From positions 1,736,001 through 1,800,000 of the forward strand of contig JADJPE010000005.1 of NCBI GenBank assembly GCA_016713425.1: 64,000 nucleotides of DNA, written 5' to 3'. Origin of the DNA: Deltaproteobacteria bacterium. GTDB taxonomy: Bacteria; Myxococcota; Kuafuiibacteriia; Kuafuiibacteriales; Kuafuiibacteriaceae. Positions 26,351-35,400 of this stretch are shown in pieces (positions within the stretch are counted from its first letter, which is position 1; every line of letters starts with the position of its first letter). The position numbers and the translations under genes were made by a program. The notes under the pieces are model-generated. The model was not told where the DNA came from. It made no database searches and saw only the letters and a list, made by a program, of their open reading frames with translations.

Positions 26351-29308
26351 CTAGTGAGGATGTGACGAGGGCTTGGATCTCTTCTGTTTAGGAGGCGTTC
26401 CCTTCGGTGAGCTTGCGCCGCTGTTCGCGAGAAATGGGACGAGGATGTTGAGTGGGCGACCATGATACGGAGGAAATCGCCATCCCCTTACTCGCTCCGC
26501 GACGCAATCACCGAAGATGCTACGTTCGGCGATGTCTTCGACGACGACGGCTCGCGAAACGATGCCTGACGGCTCGATGGTCACGCTCACCTGCAGCCGC
26601 TCGCTGGTCCGAGGGAGGGCGTACTTCACATGCGTGTAGCACGCGTCGACCGACTTGGTTTGGTCGGCGACTACGCGGGCAATGGTCTTCGGAGATAGGG
26701 TTGCTTCTTCGGCCTCGTCGAGGGCGGCCGCCTGCTCTTCGCGTTCTGCCTGGTCGCGCTCGTTCTGTTTTCGAAGCGCCTCGATGTGTTTGTTTGGCGG
26801 CGGAGCGTGCGAGATGTCATCGCTCGGGTGCTCGATCGCCGGGAACTCGACCGGGATGTGCTCCATCTGCCCATCGTGGGCGTCATCCTCGGCGTCGGTG
26901 TTGGCTTTCCGGTGTTTCTGTGACGACGCCGCGCCTTCATCGTGCGCGTTCGTTCGAGATCGGGACCGATTCGATGGCCCCTTCGGACGCCGTTCGTGAT
27001 CGATCAAGTTGTTGAGCTGTCGCGATTGGAGCGGCTCAGTGGCTGATCCGTCGTGAGGATCGAGCGCAGACTCTTCTTCGTCGGTCCCATGGTGGGTCGC
27101 CGGAATCGCGATCTGAATGAAGTCCGTGGCTAGCCCCGCGCCGACGAGGATCAGCGTCAGGGCCGCCGCGAATGCTATCCCTTTCATGACTTGCTGCCGT
27201 GCGCGCTGCCGACTGAGTCCCGCCGCAGCAAGGAAGAAACGGGTTGACTCTCGGACCGTCGAGCTCTGGCCATCGTGCGCCGGGAGGCGATTCAACACCG
27301 TCGAGAGCGGTTGGGCGCCCTCGGAGATGAGCCCTGGTTCATCGACGCTTCCATCGACCCCTCCATCGACCCTTCCATCGACCCTTCCATCGATGCTTGC
27401 GTCTCCCACCGCGTCGTTCGCATCGGTGTCGTGCCCGCCCGTGTCGTCTGAAGCCGCTTCGCGCGCGTCGGCGTTGCTCGGGCGAGCGCTCTGCGAGGCG
27501 TCCACGTCGCCGAGGGCGGCCAGTTTTCGCGCAAGGACGTCGTGCTCTTCGCCGTCGCCGCTTCGTCGCTTGTCGTCATGGTTCGTCGTCTTACTTGGCT
27601 CGTCGCCGGCGCTGAGTGCGGCGAGCTTTCTTGCGATGGGGTCGTCGTCTTCGCGGTCGTGGTCAGCATCGCCATCGCCATCGCCATCGCCGCTTTCATG
27701 CTTGTCGTGATGGTTGGTCGTCTTACTTGGCTCGTCGCCGGCGCTGAGTGCGGCGAGCTTTCTTGCGATGGGGTCGTCCTCTTCGCCGTCGTGGTCTTCT
27801 TCGCTGTCGCGGTCTTCTTCGCGGTCGTGGTCAGCATCGCCATCGCCATCGCCATCGCCGTCGCCGCTTTCATGCTTGTCGTGATGCTTGGTCGTCTTGC
27901 TCGGCTCGTCGCCGGCACTGAGTGCGGCGAGCTTTCTTGCGATGGGGTCGTCGTCTTCGGGCTCGAGATCTTTGGATTGACTCGGTGTGTGGTCGAGCTC
28001 TCTGGCGCCTCGGTCCAGATCGTCGAGTTTCTTGGCGAGAGGATTGGGCGGATCGCTTTCGTCGAGCTCGCTAGGCGTGGCTTCGCGGTTGTCGGTGTCG
28101 GCGTCATCGCCCGCGCTGGCTGCGGGTTCGGCGCGATCTGGGCTGTCGCCGAGTCCAATGGCGGCGAGTTGCTCCGCTAGAGCGTTGGAGTCGTCATCGG
28201 CCGTGGTTGGTTCTTGGGTTGCGAACGGGTTGGCCGGGGCGGGTGTTTCTGGAATTGCGGCCAGACGCGCGAAGAGGGCGTCTTCGTCGGCGAAAGGCGG
28301 TTGCTCTTCTTCGGACAGCGCAAACGGATTCGGGATCGTGTCGCCGGACGAGTCGCCGGACGTGGCGCTGGTCTCGAGTTGCTCGCTGACCGCGTTTGCG
28401 GCTTCGACCGATGAGTCGGTCACGAAAGCGACGGGATCGTCCTCTTCAGCTTCGACGGCGGAGGCGTCGGCGTCGACGTCGTACGTCTGCTGGTCGATCG
28501 TTGCCGCCTCAACCTCATCGGTCTTCTGCTCCTCGCTCGCCGCCGAGCGAAGATCGATGGGTTGACCCGAGGCGTAGCTTGGGGTGTGAGCCGAGGCGTG
28601 GCTTGGGGCGTGAGCCGAGGCGTAGCTTGGGGCGTGAGCCGAGGCGTAGCCTGGGGCGTGAGCCGAGGTCTGGCTCGGGCGCTGACTCGAGACTTCACTC
28701 GAGACCCGGTCGGGAATGGGTGGAGGCAGAAGCGGCCGCGCGCCTTGCTTTCGAGGTGCGCTGGACTCGACGTCGCCCGTCAGGTCGTTGCTCGCGAGGG
28801 CAGCCAGATGAGTCGCGAGCTCTGGGATTTCGCTTGCTGGCCGCCACCCATCGAGGTCGTCGTGCCAGATCAGCGTGGCGCCGTCCACCGAGCCCATTTC
28901 GATGCGGCGGACGACTTCGCTCGCAGGCATGGGACCATCTCGGCTCTGGCCGACCGCTACGAACCACGCCCGAGTCGAGGATGTGTTGCGTCCGGGCCGA
29001 GCGGCACGGCCAGCTCCGGGCGATGGTTGAGATCCGACCGTGCGCCTGGATGCCGACGTGTGCGACGACCTCGAGGCACGTGACGAGCTCGCTGTCTGAT
29101 CGCGCGTGGCCGCGTCTTGCAGTCGGGTTGGACTCTGCTTGACGAACGTTGAGCCTTCCCCAAATACCGGAAGATCTCTCACCGGCAGTGCACCGTCGAG
29201 GACGATCTCGGCGCCGCACCGTCGGCACTTGAGCCGAACCAGGCGCCCGGGGAGCTCCTCGTCGGGGAACTTGTAACGCGTCCCGCAGCTTTGGCAGAAC
29301 AGTTTCAT
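26351..29308 (-). CDS. GltJ/AgmX-like protein: zinc ribbon, GYF_2 domain, TM helix, TonB-type tail
   Basis: A 985-residue envelope-spanning protein. Residues 1-36 form an MJ0042-type zinc ribbon with two CxxC pairs (CQSC, CRRC). A GYF_2 domain follows at about 112-165 (RAWFVAVGQSRDGPMPASEV, then LIWHDDLDGWRPA). A very acidic low-complexity region of about 500 residues contains four copies of DDPIARKLAALSAGDEPSKT or variants. One membrane helix (GIAFAAALTLILVGAGLATD) lies near residue 720. The C-terminal periplasmic domain is the AgmX/PglI TonB-like type (SVDACYTHVKYALP, RVRGWRFPPYHGRPLNILVP). This is the domain order of Myxococcus GltJ, a gliding-motility energiser that senses MglA. No other glt gene lies nearby, so it may be a paralogue with another cargo. 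Confidence 0.82.
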   Translation of the reverse strand: MKLFCQSCGTRYKFPDEELPGRLVRLKCRRCGAEIVLDGALPVRDLPVFGEGSTFVKQSPTRLQDAATRDQTASSSRASRSSHTSASRRTVGSQPSPGAGRAARPGRNTSSTRAWFVAVGQSRDGPMPASEVVRRIEMGSVDGATLIWHDDLDGWRPASEIPELATHLAALASNDLTGDVESSAPRKQGARPLLPPPIPDRVSSEVSSQRPSQTSAHAPGYASAHAPSYASAHAPSHASAHTPSYASGQPIDLRSAASEEQKTDEVEAATIDQQTYDVDADASAVEAEEDDPVAFVTDSSVEAANAVSEQLETSATSGDSSGDTIPNPFALSEEEQPPFADEDALFARLAAIPETPAPANPFATQEPTTADDDSNALAEQLAAIGLGDSPDRAEPAASAGDDADTDNREATPSELDESDPPNPLAKKLDDLDRGARELDHTPSQSKDLEPEDDDPIARKLAALSAGDEPSKTTKHHDKHESGDGDGDGDGDADHDREEDRDSEEDHDGEEDDPIARKLAALSAGDEPSKTTNHHDKHESGDGDGDGDADHDREDDDPIARKLAALSAGDEPSKTTNHDDKRRSGDGEEHDVLARKLAALGDVDASQSARPSNADAREAASDDTGGHDTDANDAVGDASIDGRVDGRVDGGVDGSVDEPGLISEGAQPLSTVLNRLPAHDGQSSTVRESTRFFLAAAGLSRQRARQQVMKGIAFAAALTLILVGAGLATDFIQIAIPATHHGTDEEESALDPHDGSATEPLQSRQLNNLIDHERRPKGPSNRSRSRTNAHDEGAASSQKHRKANTDAEDDAHDGQMEHIPVEFPAIEHPSDDISHAPPPNKHIEALRKQNERDQAEREEQAAALDEAEEATLSPKTIARVVADQTKSVDACYTHVKYALPRTSERLQVSVTIEPSGIVSRAVVVEDIAERSIFGDCVAERVRGWRFPPYHGRPLNILVPFLANSGASSPKGTPPKQKRSKPSSHPH
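27555..27960 (-). repeat. tandem repeat of about 30-45 codons in the GltJ-like gene
   Basis: Long near-identical units on the minus strand encode D-D-P-I-A-R-K-L-A-A-L-S-A-G-D-E followed by variable-length G-D runs and His/Lys-rich spacers. The G-D runs are themselves built from a 6-bp unit (gcgatg/catcgc). Unit lengths differ only by multiples of three. Confidence 0.8.
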
Positions 29309-29373
29309 TCAGTCGGCTCGCGCAGTCTATCAGACACTTGAGGGAATTGCGGCTACCCGGGGCGCGGACGCTC

Positions 29374-31023
29374 CTACCGACGTCGGATGGTCGGGAAGGG
29401 GAGGATGGGCTGCTTGTACTCGCGCCCGACGGCGGCCTGAAGTTCCAGGTCTCCGACCAACATCGGGGGGGCGATCGTGGCGACCGGGACGGAACCGCTC
29501 TCGGCGTAGCAGTAGCTGTTATCGACCTGATAGTCGCGACCAAAGGCCTGGATCCGCTGGATGGCGGCGAGAGGGGTGCCGATGAAGCTTACGTCGCGAA
29601 CTCGGGTTTCCTTCCCGGTCTTTGGGTGGACCGTGTACACCTCGGTCGGGATGCCTTTGAAAGCTTGGAAGTCATAGTGGTCGGTGCGCGTCTCACCGCT
29701 GGAGACGTTCTTCACCATGATGCCGTGCGGAAGACCGCGGCGACGGACCTCCTCCATCAGCATGTCTTTGAGCTCGGCCCATGAGTACTGGTCTTTGCTG
29801 CGCACGATGAGGTTGGCCATGCGCGCCATCGGATCTTGGTATCGTTCGTGGCGACCGTGCCCATTGGACCGCTTGAAGCCAGGGGCGGTCGCGCGGCTCA
29901 ACAGGAACGTCTTCAGCACGCCGTCCTCGACGAGCTTGACTGGGCGGGCAAGGACGCCCTCGTCGTCGATTCGATAGGCGCCGTAAAGAGGTTGCTTGCC
30001 CCAGCGCTTCAGCGTTGGGTCATCGATGAGATCGACGCTTGCCGGCAGAATGCGCTTTCCGATCTTCGAAGCGAAGGTGTGACCTTCGGTTCGAGAGAGC
30101 ATTCGTTCCCCCTCGAGTCGATGGCCAATCGCCTCGTGGAAGATGAGCCCGGTGGCGAGTCCGGACAGCAAGGCCGGGCCCGCGTAGGGCTCCATCGGAC
30201 GCGATTTCTCGAGGCTCTTGAGGTCTTCGGCGATGGCATTGATCGTCGATTCGACCTTCGCGAGGCTCGGGATGTCCTTTGGGTCGCGACCGTAAAAGTA
30301 TCGAGAAGCATTCAGGTACGCGCCCTGTTTCGTCACCGACCACGCCGTGACGATCACCTCGTAGAAGTCGTCCTGGGTGATGAACCGCGATCCTTCGGAG
30401 CTCACGAAGATTCGGACGCGACTTGCTCCGCGAATGCGGACGTACGGATCGATCAGGCGACGATGCTTCCGAAAGAGGCTCGACGCCTCCCGGATGAACT
30501 TCTCCCATCTAGTCGCGGAGAACGAAACCGAGCGAATGGGCTCGTTCAAGATGACCGGATCTTCGCGCGAGAAGGAGCCCGCATCCTTGCGGAGATGCTG
30601 CTCGATGAGGATCTTCTTCTTATCGTAGTATTCTTGGAGCGCCTCTTTGTATTTGTGGTCGGTCAGCTTCCAAAACGTGTAGCGAATCGTGTCGTCATCG
30701 AGATCTTGGGGGCCGACGAGCCAGTTGAACGACTCCCGATCCGAGAGCTCGGTGTTGAGGCTTCCGTCGACTGATTGATCGATGCGGTGCGACCCAACCC
30801 GCACCTCCGCATAGAGATCGCAGCTGTTGACGGGCTCCGAGTTGAAGACCGACCCGTAGCGCCCCCATACGTCCTGGCCACGCACCGTGTGCAGAAGGTA
30901 GGAAATATAGAAAGGTCGCGGATGGCCCTCGCGCGGGGCGGATAACCCCTTCATGGCGCGCTCCAGCTCCCGCGCCATGGACGCCTGGATTTTCCGGCTC
31001 TTACGTGTATCTAGATCTCTCAC
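29374..31023 (-). CDS. TldD/PmbA-family metallopeptidase
   Basis: A 549-residue homologue of the TldD/PmbA (modulator of DNA gyrase) proteases. The zinc-binding signature is LIFHEAIGHRLEGERMLSRT (HExxxH), and downstream come IDDEGVLARPVKLVEDGVLK, LLSRATAPGFKRSNGHGR and DPMARMANLIV, all conserved in TldD. In E. coli a TldD/TldE pair cleaves unfolded peptides and microcin precursors; here only the TldD-type (catalytic) member is seen and no TldE partner is adjacent. The start is GTG at 31023; ATG at 30978 would remove 15 residues. The N-terminal domain is longer than in E. coli TldD. Confidence 0.85.
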   Translation of the reverse strand: MRDLDTRKSRKIQASMARELERAMKGLSAPREGHPRPFYISYLLHTVRGQDVWGRYGSVFNSEPVNSCDLYAEVRVGSHRIDQSVDGSLNTELSDRESFNWLVGPQDLDDDTIRYTFWKLTDHKYKEALQEYYDKKKILIEQHLRKDAGSFSREDPVILNEPIRSVSFSATRWEKFIREASSLFRKHRRLIDPYVRIRGASRVRIFVSSEGSRFITQDDFYEVIVTAWSVTKQGAYLNASRYFYGRDPKDIPSLAKVESTINAIAEDLKSLEKSRPMEPYAGPALLSGLATGLIFHEAIGHRLEGERMLSRTEGHTFASKIGKRILPASVDLIDDPTLKRWGKQPLYGAYRIDDEGVLARPVKLVEDGVLKTFLLSRATAPGFKRSNGHGRHERYQDPMARMANLIVRSKDQYSWAELKDMLMEEVRRRGLPHGIMVKNVSSGETRTDHYDFQAFKGIPTEVYTVHPKTGKETRVRDVSFIGTPLAAIQRIQAFGRDYQVDNSYCYAESGSVPVATIAPPMLVGDLELQAAVGREYKQPILPFPTIRRR

Positions 31024-31067
31024 GCTGAAGAATGACCTACGTACCCCGCGCCACGTCCCAACGCAAA

Positions 31068-31128
31068 TCGCGAGTTGCGAGATGCGCGTTCCGAGTTGCG
31101 CGTTGCGCGTTCCGGTTCTGAGTTCCAG
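31068..31128. repeat. degenerate short repeats between divergent genes
   Basis: Imperfect copies of gcgagttgcg / gcgcgttcc-type units fill the space between the divergent protease and oxidoreductase starts. Promoters for both genes must lie in or around this tract. Confidence 0.6.
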
Positions 31129-31140
31129 GGAGGCCGTCCG

Positions 31141-32169
31141 GTGAGAGTCTTCGAGCTTCGCGATCGATTTGGCCTCGAAAACCTCTGCCTCGCAGAGCGC
31201 GATGACCCAACGCCAGGTCCTCGCGAGGTTCTCGTGCGGCTCAAGGCGTCTTCCCTCAATCGGCGCGACCTGATGATGGTCGAGGGAACCTACAATCCCC
31301 GCCAGAAGCTGCCCCTTATCCCACTGTCAGACGGTGTCGGAGAAGTGCTCGATGTTGGCGATGAGGTCTCAAGGGTCTCCGTCGGCGACCGCGTCTCCGG
31401 CACGTTTGTTCAGGGATGGTCTCGTCGTCCAGTGCCGCGCGACGCAAAGGTCCTGCGCCGCACGCTCGGCGGCCCCATCGATGGAATGTTGAGGGCGCGG
31501 TGCGTCCTGCCCGAGGATGATCTCGTGAAAGTGCCCCAGGGCCTCTCTGACCTCGAGGCCGCGACGCTCCCGTGCGTCGGTCCGACCGCGTGGAGCGCGC
31601 TCGTGACCGAAGGCGGGCTCAAGCCGGGCGAAACGCTCGTCGTCCAGGGCACCGGCGGGGTTGCACTCTTCGCGCTCAAGCTTGCCAAGACCCTGGGGGC
31701 GCGCGTCATCGTCACGTCCTCGAGCGACGAAAAGCTCGATCGCGCCCGCGCCCTTGGGGCGGACGAGGTGATTCAATACCGCCGGCATCCGGCGTGGTCC
31801 CGCGAAGTTCTTCGCCTCACCGACGGGGGTGGCGCCGACCACGTCCTTGAGCTCGGGGGCGCAGGCACGTTCAACGAGTCCCTCCGGGCGGTACGTGCCG
31901 GGGGCCGAATCAGCGTGATCGGCGTGCTGGCCGGGCGTTGCGGCGAGATCGACCTTGCCCCGATCCTCATGCGAAACATTCGCGTTCAGGGCGTCTTCGT
32001 CGGCGCGCGCGAAGACTTCGAGGCGCTGAATTCCGCGATTGCGCAACACCGGCTGCGGCCGGTCGTCGACCAAGTGTTCCCGTTCGAGGAGGCTCGAGCC
32101 GCGTTCTTGCGCCTCGCGAGCGATCAACATTTCGGTAAGGTGGTCGTGGACCACGGGGACGCGGCCTAG
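31141..32169 (+). CDS. NAD(P)-dependent MDR oxidoreductase (zinc-type or quinone-reductase-like)
   Basis: A 342-residue medium-chain dehydrogenase/reductase. The GroES-like domain has VLVRLKASSLNRRDLMMVEG and LIPLSDGVGEVLDVGDEV. The Rossmann domain has TLVVQGTGGVALFALKLAKT (the A-x-x-G-x-G/A NAD(P) turn) and GADHVLELGGAGTFN. The cluster of structural-zinc cysteines is missing, and the usual catalytic-zinc Cys position is replaced, so a zinc-independent reductase is more likely. GTG at 31141 is preceded by GGGAGG. The substrate is unknown. It is transcribed away from the TldD-like gene. Confidence 0.85.
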   Translation: MRVFELRDRFGLENLCLAERDDPTPGPREVLVRLKASSLNRRDLMMVEGTYNPRQKLPLIPLSDGVGEVLDVGDEVSRVSVGDRVSGTFVQGWSRRPVPRDAKVLRRTLGGPIDGMLRARCVLPEDDLVKVPQGLSDLEAATLPCVGPTAWSALVTEGGLKPGETLVVQGTGGVALFALKLAKTLGARVIVTSSSDEKLDRARALGADEVIQYRRHPAWSREVLRLTDGGGADHVLELGGAGTFNESLRAVRAGGRISVIGVLAGRCGEIDLAPILMRNIRVQGVFVGAREDFEALNSAIAQHRLRPVVDQVFPFEEARAAFLRLASDQHFGKVVVDHGDAA

Positions 32170-32186
32170 GCGGCCTGACCCTCGCC

Positions 32187-32244
32187 GCCGCCGTGTTTGC
32201 GGCCCGCTGGCCTCCTCGCTGCCGCCGTGTTTATGGCCCGCTGG
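32187..32244 (+). repeat. two 24-bp near-identical direct repeats
   Basis: gccgccgtgtttgcggcccg continuing ctgg (32187-32210) recurs at 32221-32244 with two mismatches, a 34-base period. The repeats lie in the 282-base gap upstream of the giant TPR gene and could be part of its control region. No promoter could be identified with confidence. Confidence 0.7.
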
Positions 32245-32451
32245 TCACCCGGCCCAAACCGAAGGCGGCCGACGCGTGTACGATGCTTCCCGATATCTAA
32301 GGAAATACCGCGGGGTTTCGTACCCTCACAGACCCGAAACGGAGCGTGCCCCCGGGCTCACGGTCGTCGCTGGCCGTTCACTTGCTCCAGGGTCGAGCCC
32401 GTGTGATTCGTGCGTCGGGATGCCCAGCGCGCGCGGGAAGGAGAGGGGGCG

Positions 32452-35400
32452 TTGAGTTCGAGCCAGACGGCGGCGCCCACCGGCCCGGTTCTTGGGGCGT
32501 TGCGCTTCGACCGCGTTTCCGACCGTCTCGTGCTGCAGGGGCCTTGCCGCGTTGGCGAGGCCACCTTGGTTGCGCTCGATCTCGAGCGTGAGACATCGAG
32601 CGGATCGATCGCGCTGCACCGAGATCATCAGCAGATGGTCGCTGGGATTCTCGACCGCGAGCCCCTTCATCTTTGCCGGCTCGCGGTGGAGGTCCCGCTT
32701 CTTGTCCTGGGGCAAGCGCTTCAGTCCGCGTTGATTGAGCAGGGCGCGCCGATTCGACACATTCGGCTGCACAGCGACGGCCCCGACCTCGTTCTCGAGG
32801 CGGAAGTCTCGTCTGAGACTGCTTCGACGCCGATGCTCGTACCCGTCCGCGTTGAGCCGGCGCAAGACGTGCTCCTCTTCACCATCGGTTCGCCGATGGC
32901 GTTTGACCATACGCCGACGTTGCTATGGCACACGGTTCATCAGATCGCGGAGGCCATGGTCGCCGCCGCCGGCTCGACCCTCGACGCAGGTGCGCCACCA
33001 GAGCCGTGGCTTGAACACTTGGGGGGTGGGCTCTTGGGGATTCATCCCCCTCGCCTCGTCGCCCGGACGCTTCTTCCGCCCGTGAAGTGGTCATCGTCTT
33101 CACGCAGCCTCCAAATATCCGTCTCGATCCTCGAAGGCGCGCGTCTTCGTCTCGACGTCATCGACCGCGCGGCCATGGGCGGAGAGATCGATCGATCGGG
33201 AATCTTTCCCGCCGTTCAGATCTCCTCGACGCCCACGCTCCCTCGTACGCTTGCACACGAAGATGCGCGTCCTCGCGGCCCGCTGCCGGCCACATCGGAA
33301 CAGCGAGCGGCGGAGTTTCAGTATCTCATCGAAAAGCTTCGAGCTCTGTCTTCTTGCCGTCCTCCGCAGGCTGACGAGTCTCCGCAGGCTGACGAGTCTC
33401 CGCAGACGGACGAGTCTCCGCGGGCGGACGAGTCTCCGCGGGCGGACGAGTCTCCGCGGGCGGACGAGTCGGGGGCGTCGGAGGCACGCGCGGCATCCCT
33501 TCGGCGTCGAGCGGAGGGCGCTGCCGTTGGCCCCGACGTTGGCGCTGATGTTGGCGCTGACGTTGGCCCCGACGTTGGCGCTGATGTTGGCGCTGACGTT
33601 GGCCCCGACACGGCTGCTCGGCGCGATCTCGAAGAACTCCTGTTGATGCTGGGTGCGGCCGAACCCGTGCTCTTCGAGTCAACACGAAGCCTCGCGAATG
33701 CGGTCTTGGCGCGGGAGCCGGAGTCGGTGCAAGCCTTGCTCGCTCGCGGGGCGATGGCGGTGTTCGACGGCGACGCGGATGAGGCGCGTGCCACATATGC
33801 CGAGGTGGGTCGTATCCTTCGCGAGCGAGGTCATCGTCGAGCTGCGGGTATGGCGTTCGTCGCGTCGGCTCGTTTTGCGCTCGATCCGGAGCTAAGGGTC
33901 CGTCTTCTCGAGGATGCCATCGCGCTTCGGGGTGATGACGTTGCGGCGCTCGAGGGCCTCGTGCGCGACCTTCCTCGCCTCGGTCGAGCGCAAGCGGCCA
34001 TTCGCGCAGCCCGAAGACTTGCGCGAGTCGCAGTCCGAGATGAGGACCGGGTACGCGCCATGGTCGAGGCCGGGCGGATCTTGCGCGCAGACCTCGATGA
34101 TGCGCCGCAGGCCCAGAAAGAGTTTGAGCGCGCGCTTCGGATCAATCCTCATCACCCCGCGGCGCTCGAGGAGCTTGCGCGCACGTTCATCGCGCAAGGG
34201 CGCGCGCTGAAAGCGAGGGAGATATTCGACCAACTGGTCGAAGGCGCGCGCGAGAACGGCAACCACGAGCGAGCGGCCGAGCTTCTGATCTCACTCGGAG
34301 ACCTCTTGGTCGCCGCCGAACCAAAGGAGGCGATCAGCCTCTATGAGCGTGCGTTTTCTCAGGCTCCCAACAACATCGCGGCGCTTGCGCGTATCGCATC
34401 GGCCGCCGAACGCCTGGGAGATGCATCGTTGGCTGAGGATGCAGTGGCGAGATCACTGCCGCTTCTCGAGGCCGAAGTCCACGGGCACCCCGCGGACGCT
34501 ACGCTCTTGCTCCTCCGTTCGGCGCGCATGCGCGAGGAGGAGACCGGCGATACCCAGGAGGCTATCTCCAAGTACGAGATGGTGCTCTCGTTCGATCCCA
34601 CATGCGAGCCTGCGCTCTCCGAGCTCATCGAGCTCTACGGGCGACGTCAAGAACACGAACGTCGGGCCGACCTGATCGAGCGCAAAGCCAAGCTGCTCAT
34701 GGATCGCGGTGACGTCAACGCAGCTTGCTTGCTTTGGGCGGAAGAAGTGAGGCTCATTCGCGGCGACCCAAACCGCCTCAAAGCCCTCGAGGACCGCCTC
34801 GAGCAATGGGTCGAAGACACGCCAAAACATACGGGGCTTCTTGACGTGCTCGTCGACATTGCGCGAGCGAGTGGGCAGCCACAGCGAGAGGCTGATGCGC
34901 TCAACCGTCGACTTCTGCTCGAGGACCCGGCCGAAGTACGCGGTCTCCTCTTCCTGGAGCTCGGGCGTGTTCTCGAACGCATGGATGACCAAGATGGGGC
35001 CGTGCGTGCCTATGAACGAGCCCTTGAGCTCGATGGAAGAATCCACGAAGCAATCCATGCTTCGATTCGTCTTCGCCGAACACGATCCGACTTCGAAGCT
35101 CTGCCTCATCTCTTTACCCTCGCGGCCGAAGGCGCGACGACGAGCACGGAACGCGCCGCTTTCTTGGCCGAGAAGGCGAAAATCCTCCTTCAGCTTGGGC
35201 GCGATTTTGCGGCCTACGAGGCGCTCTCGGAGCAGCTCAAATGCGCGCCCGCGGATGTCTATGCGCTCGCGATGGCGACTTCGCTTGCGCTTAGACTGAA
35301 CCTGACCGAGGAGGCGGACGGTCTCGTCCGCGCGAGGCTTCGGATTCATGCGGACGCGCCGCTCGAAGATCGATTGACCATTCACCTCGACGCGGCCCGC

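Noticed and set aside
27542..28180. Hydrophobic plus-strand frame of 212 codons opposite the GltJ-like gene
   Set aside because: The apparent membrane helices come from reading the acidic Gly-Asp repeats in antisense; the minus-strand frame has conserved domains at both ends.
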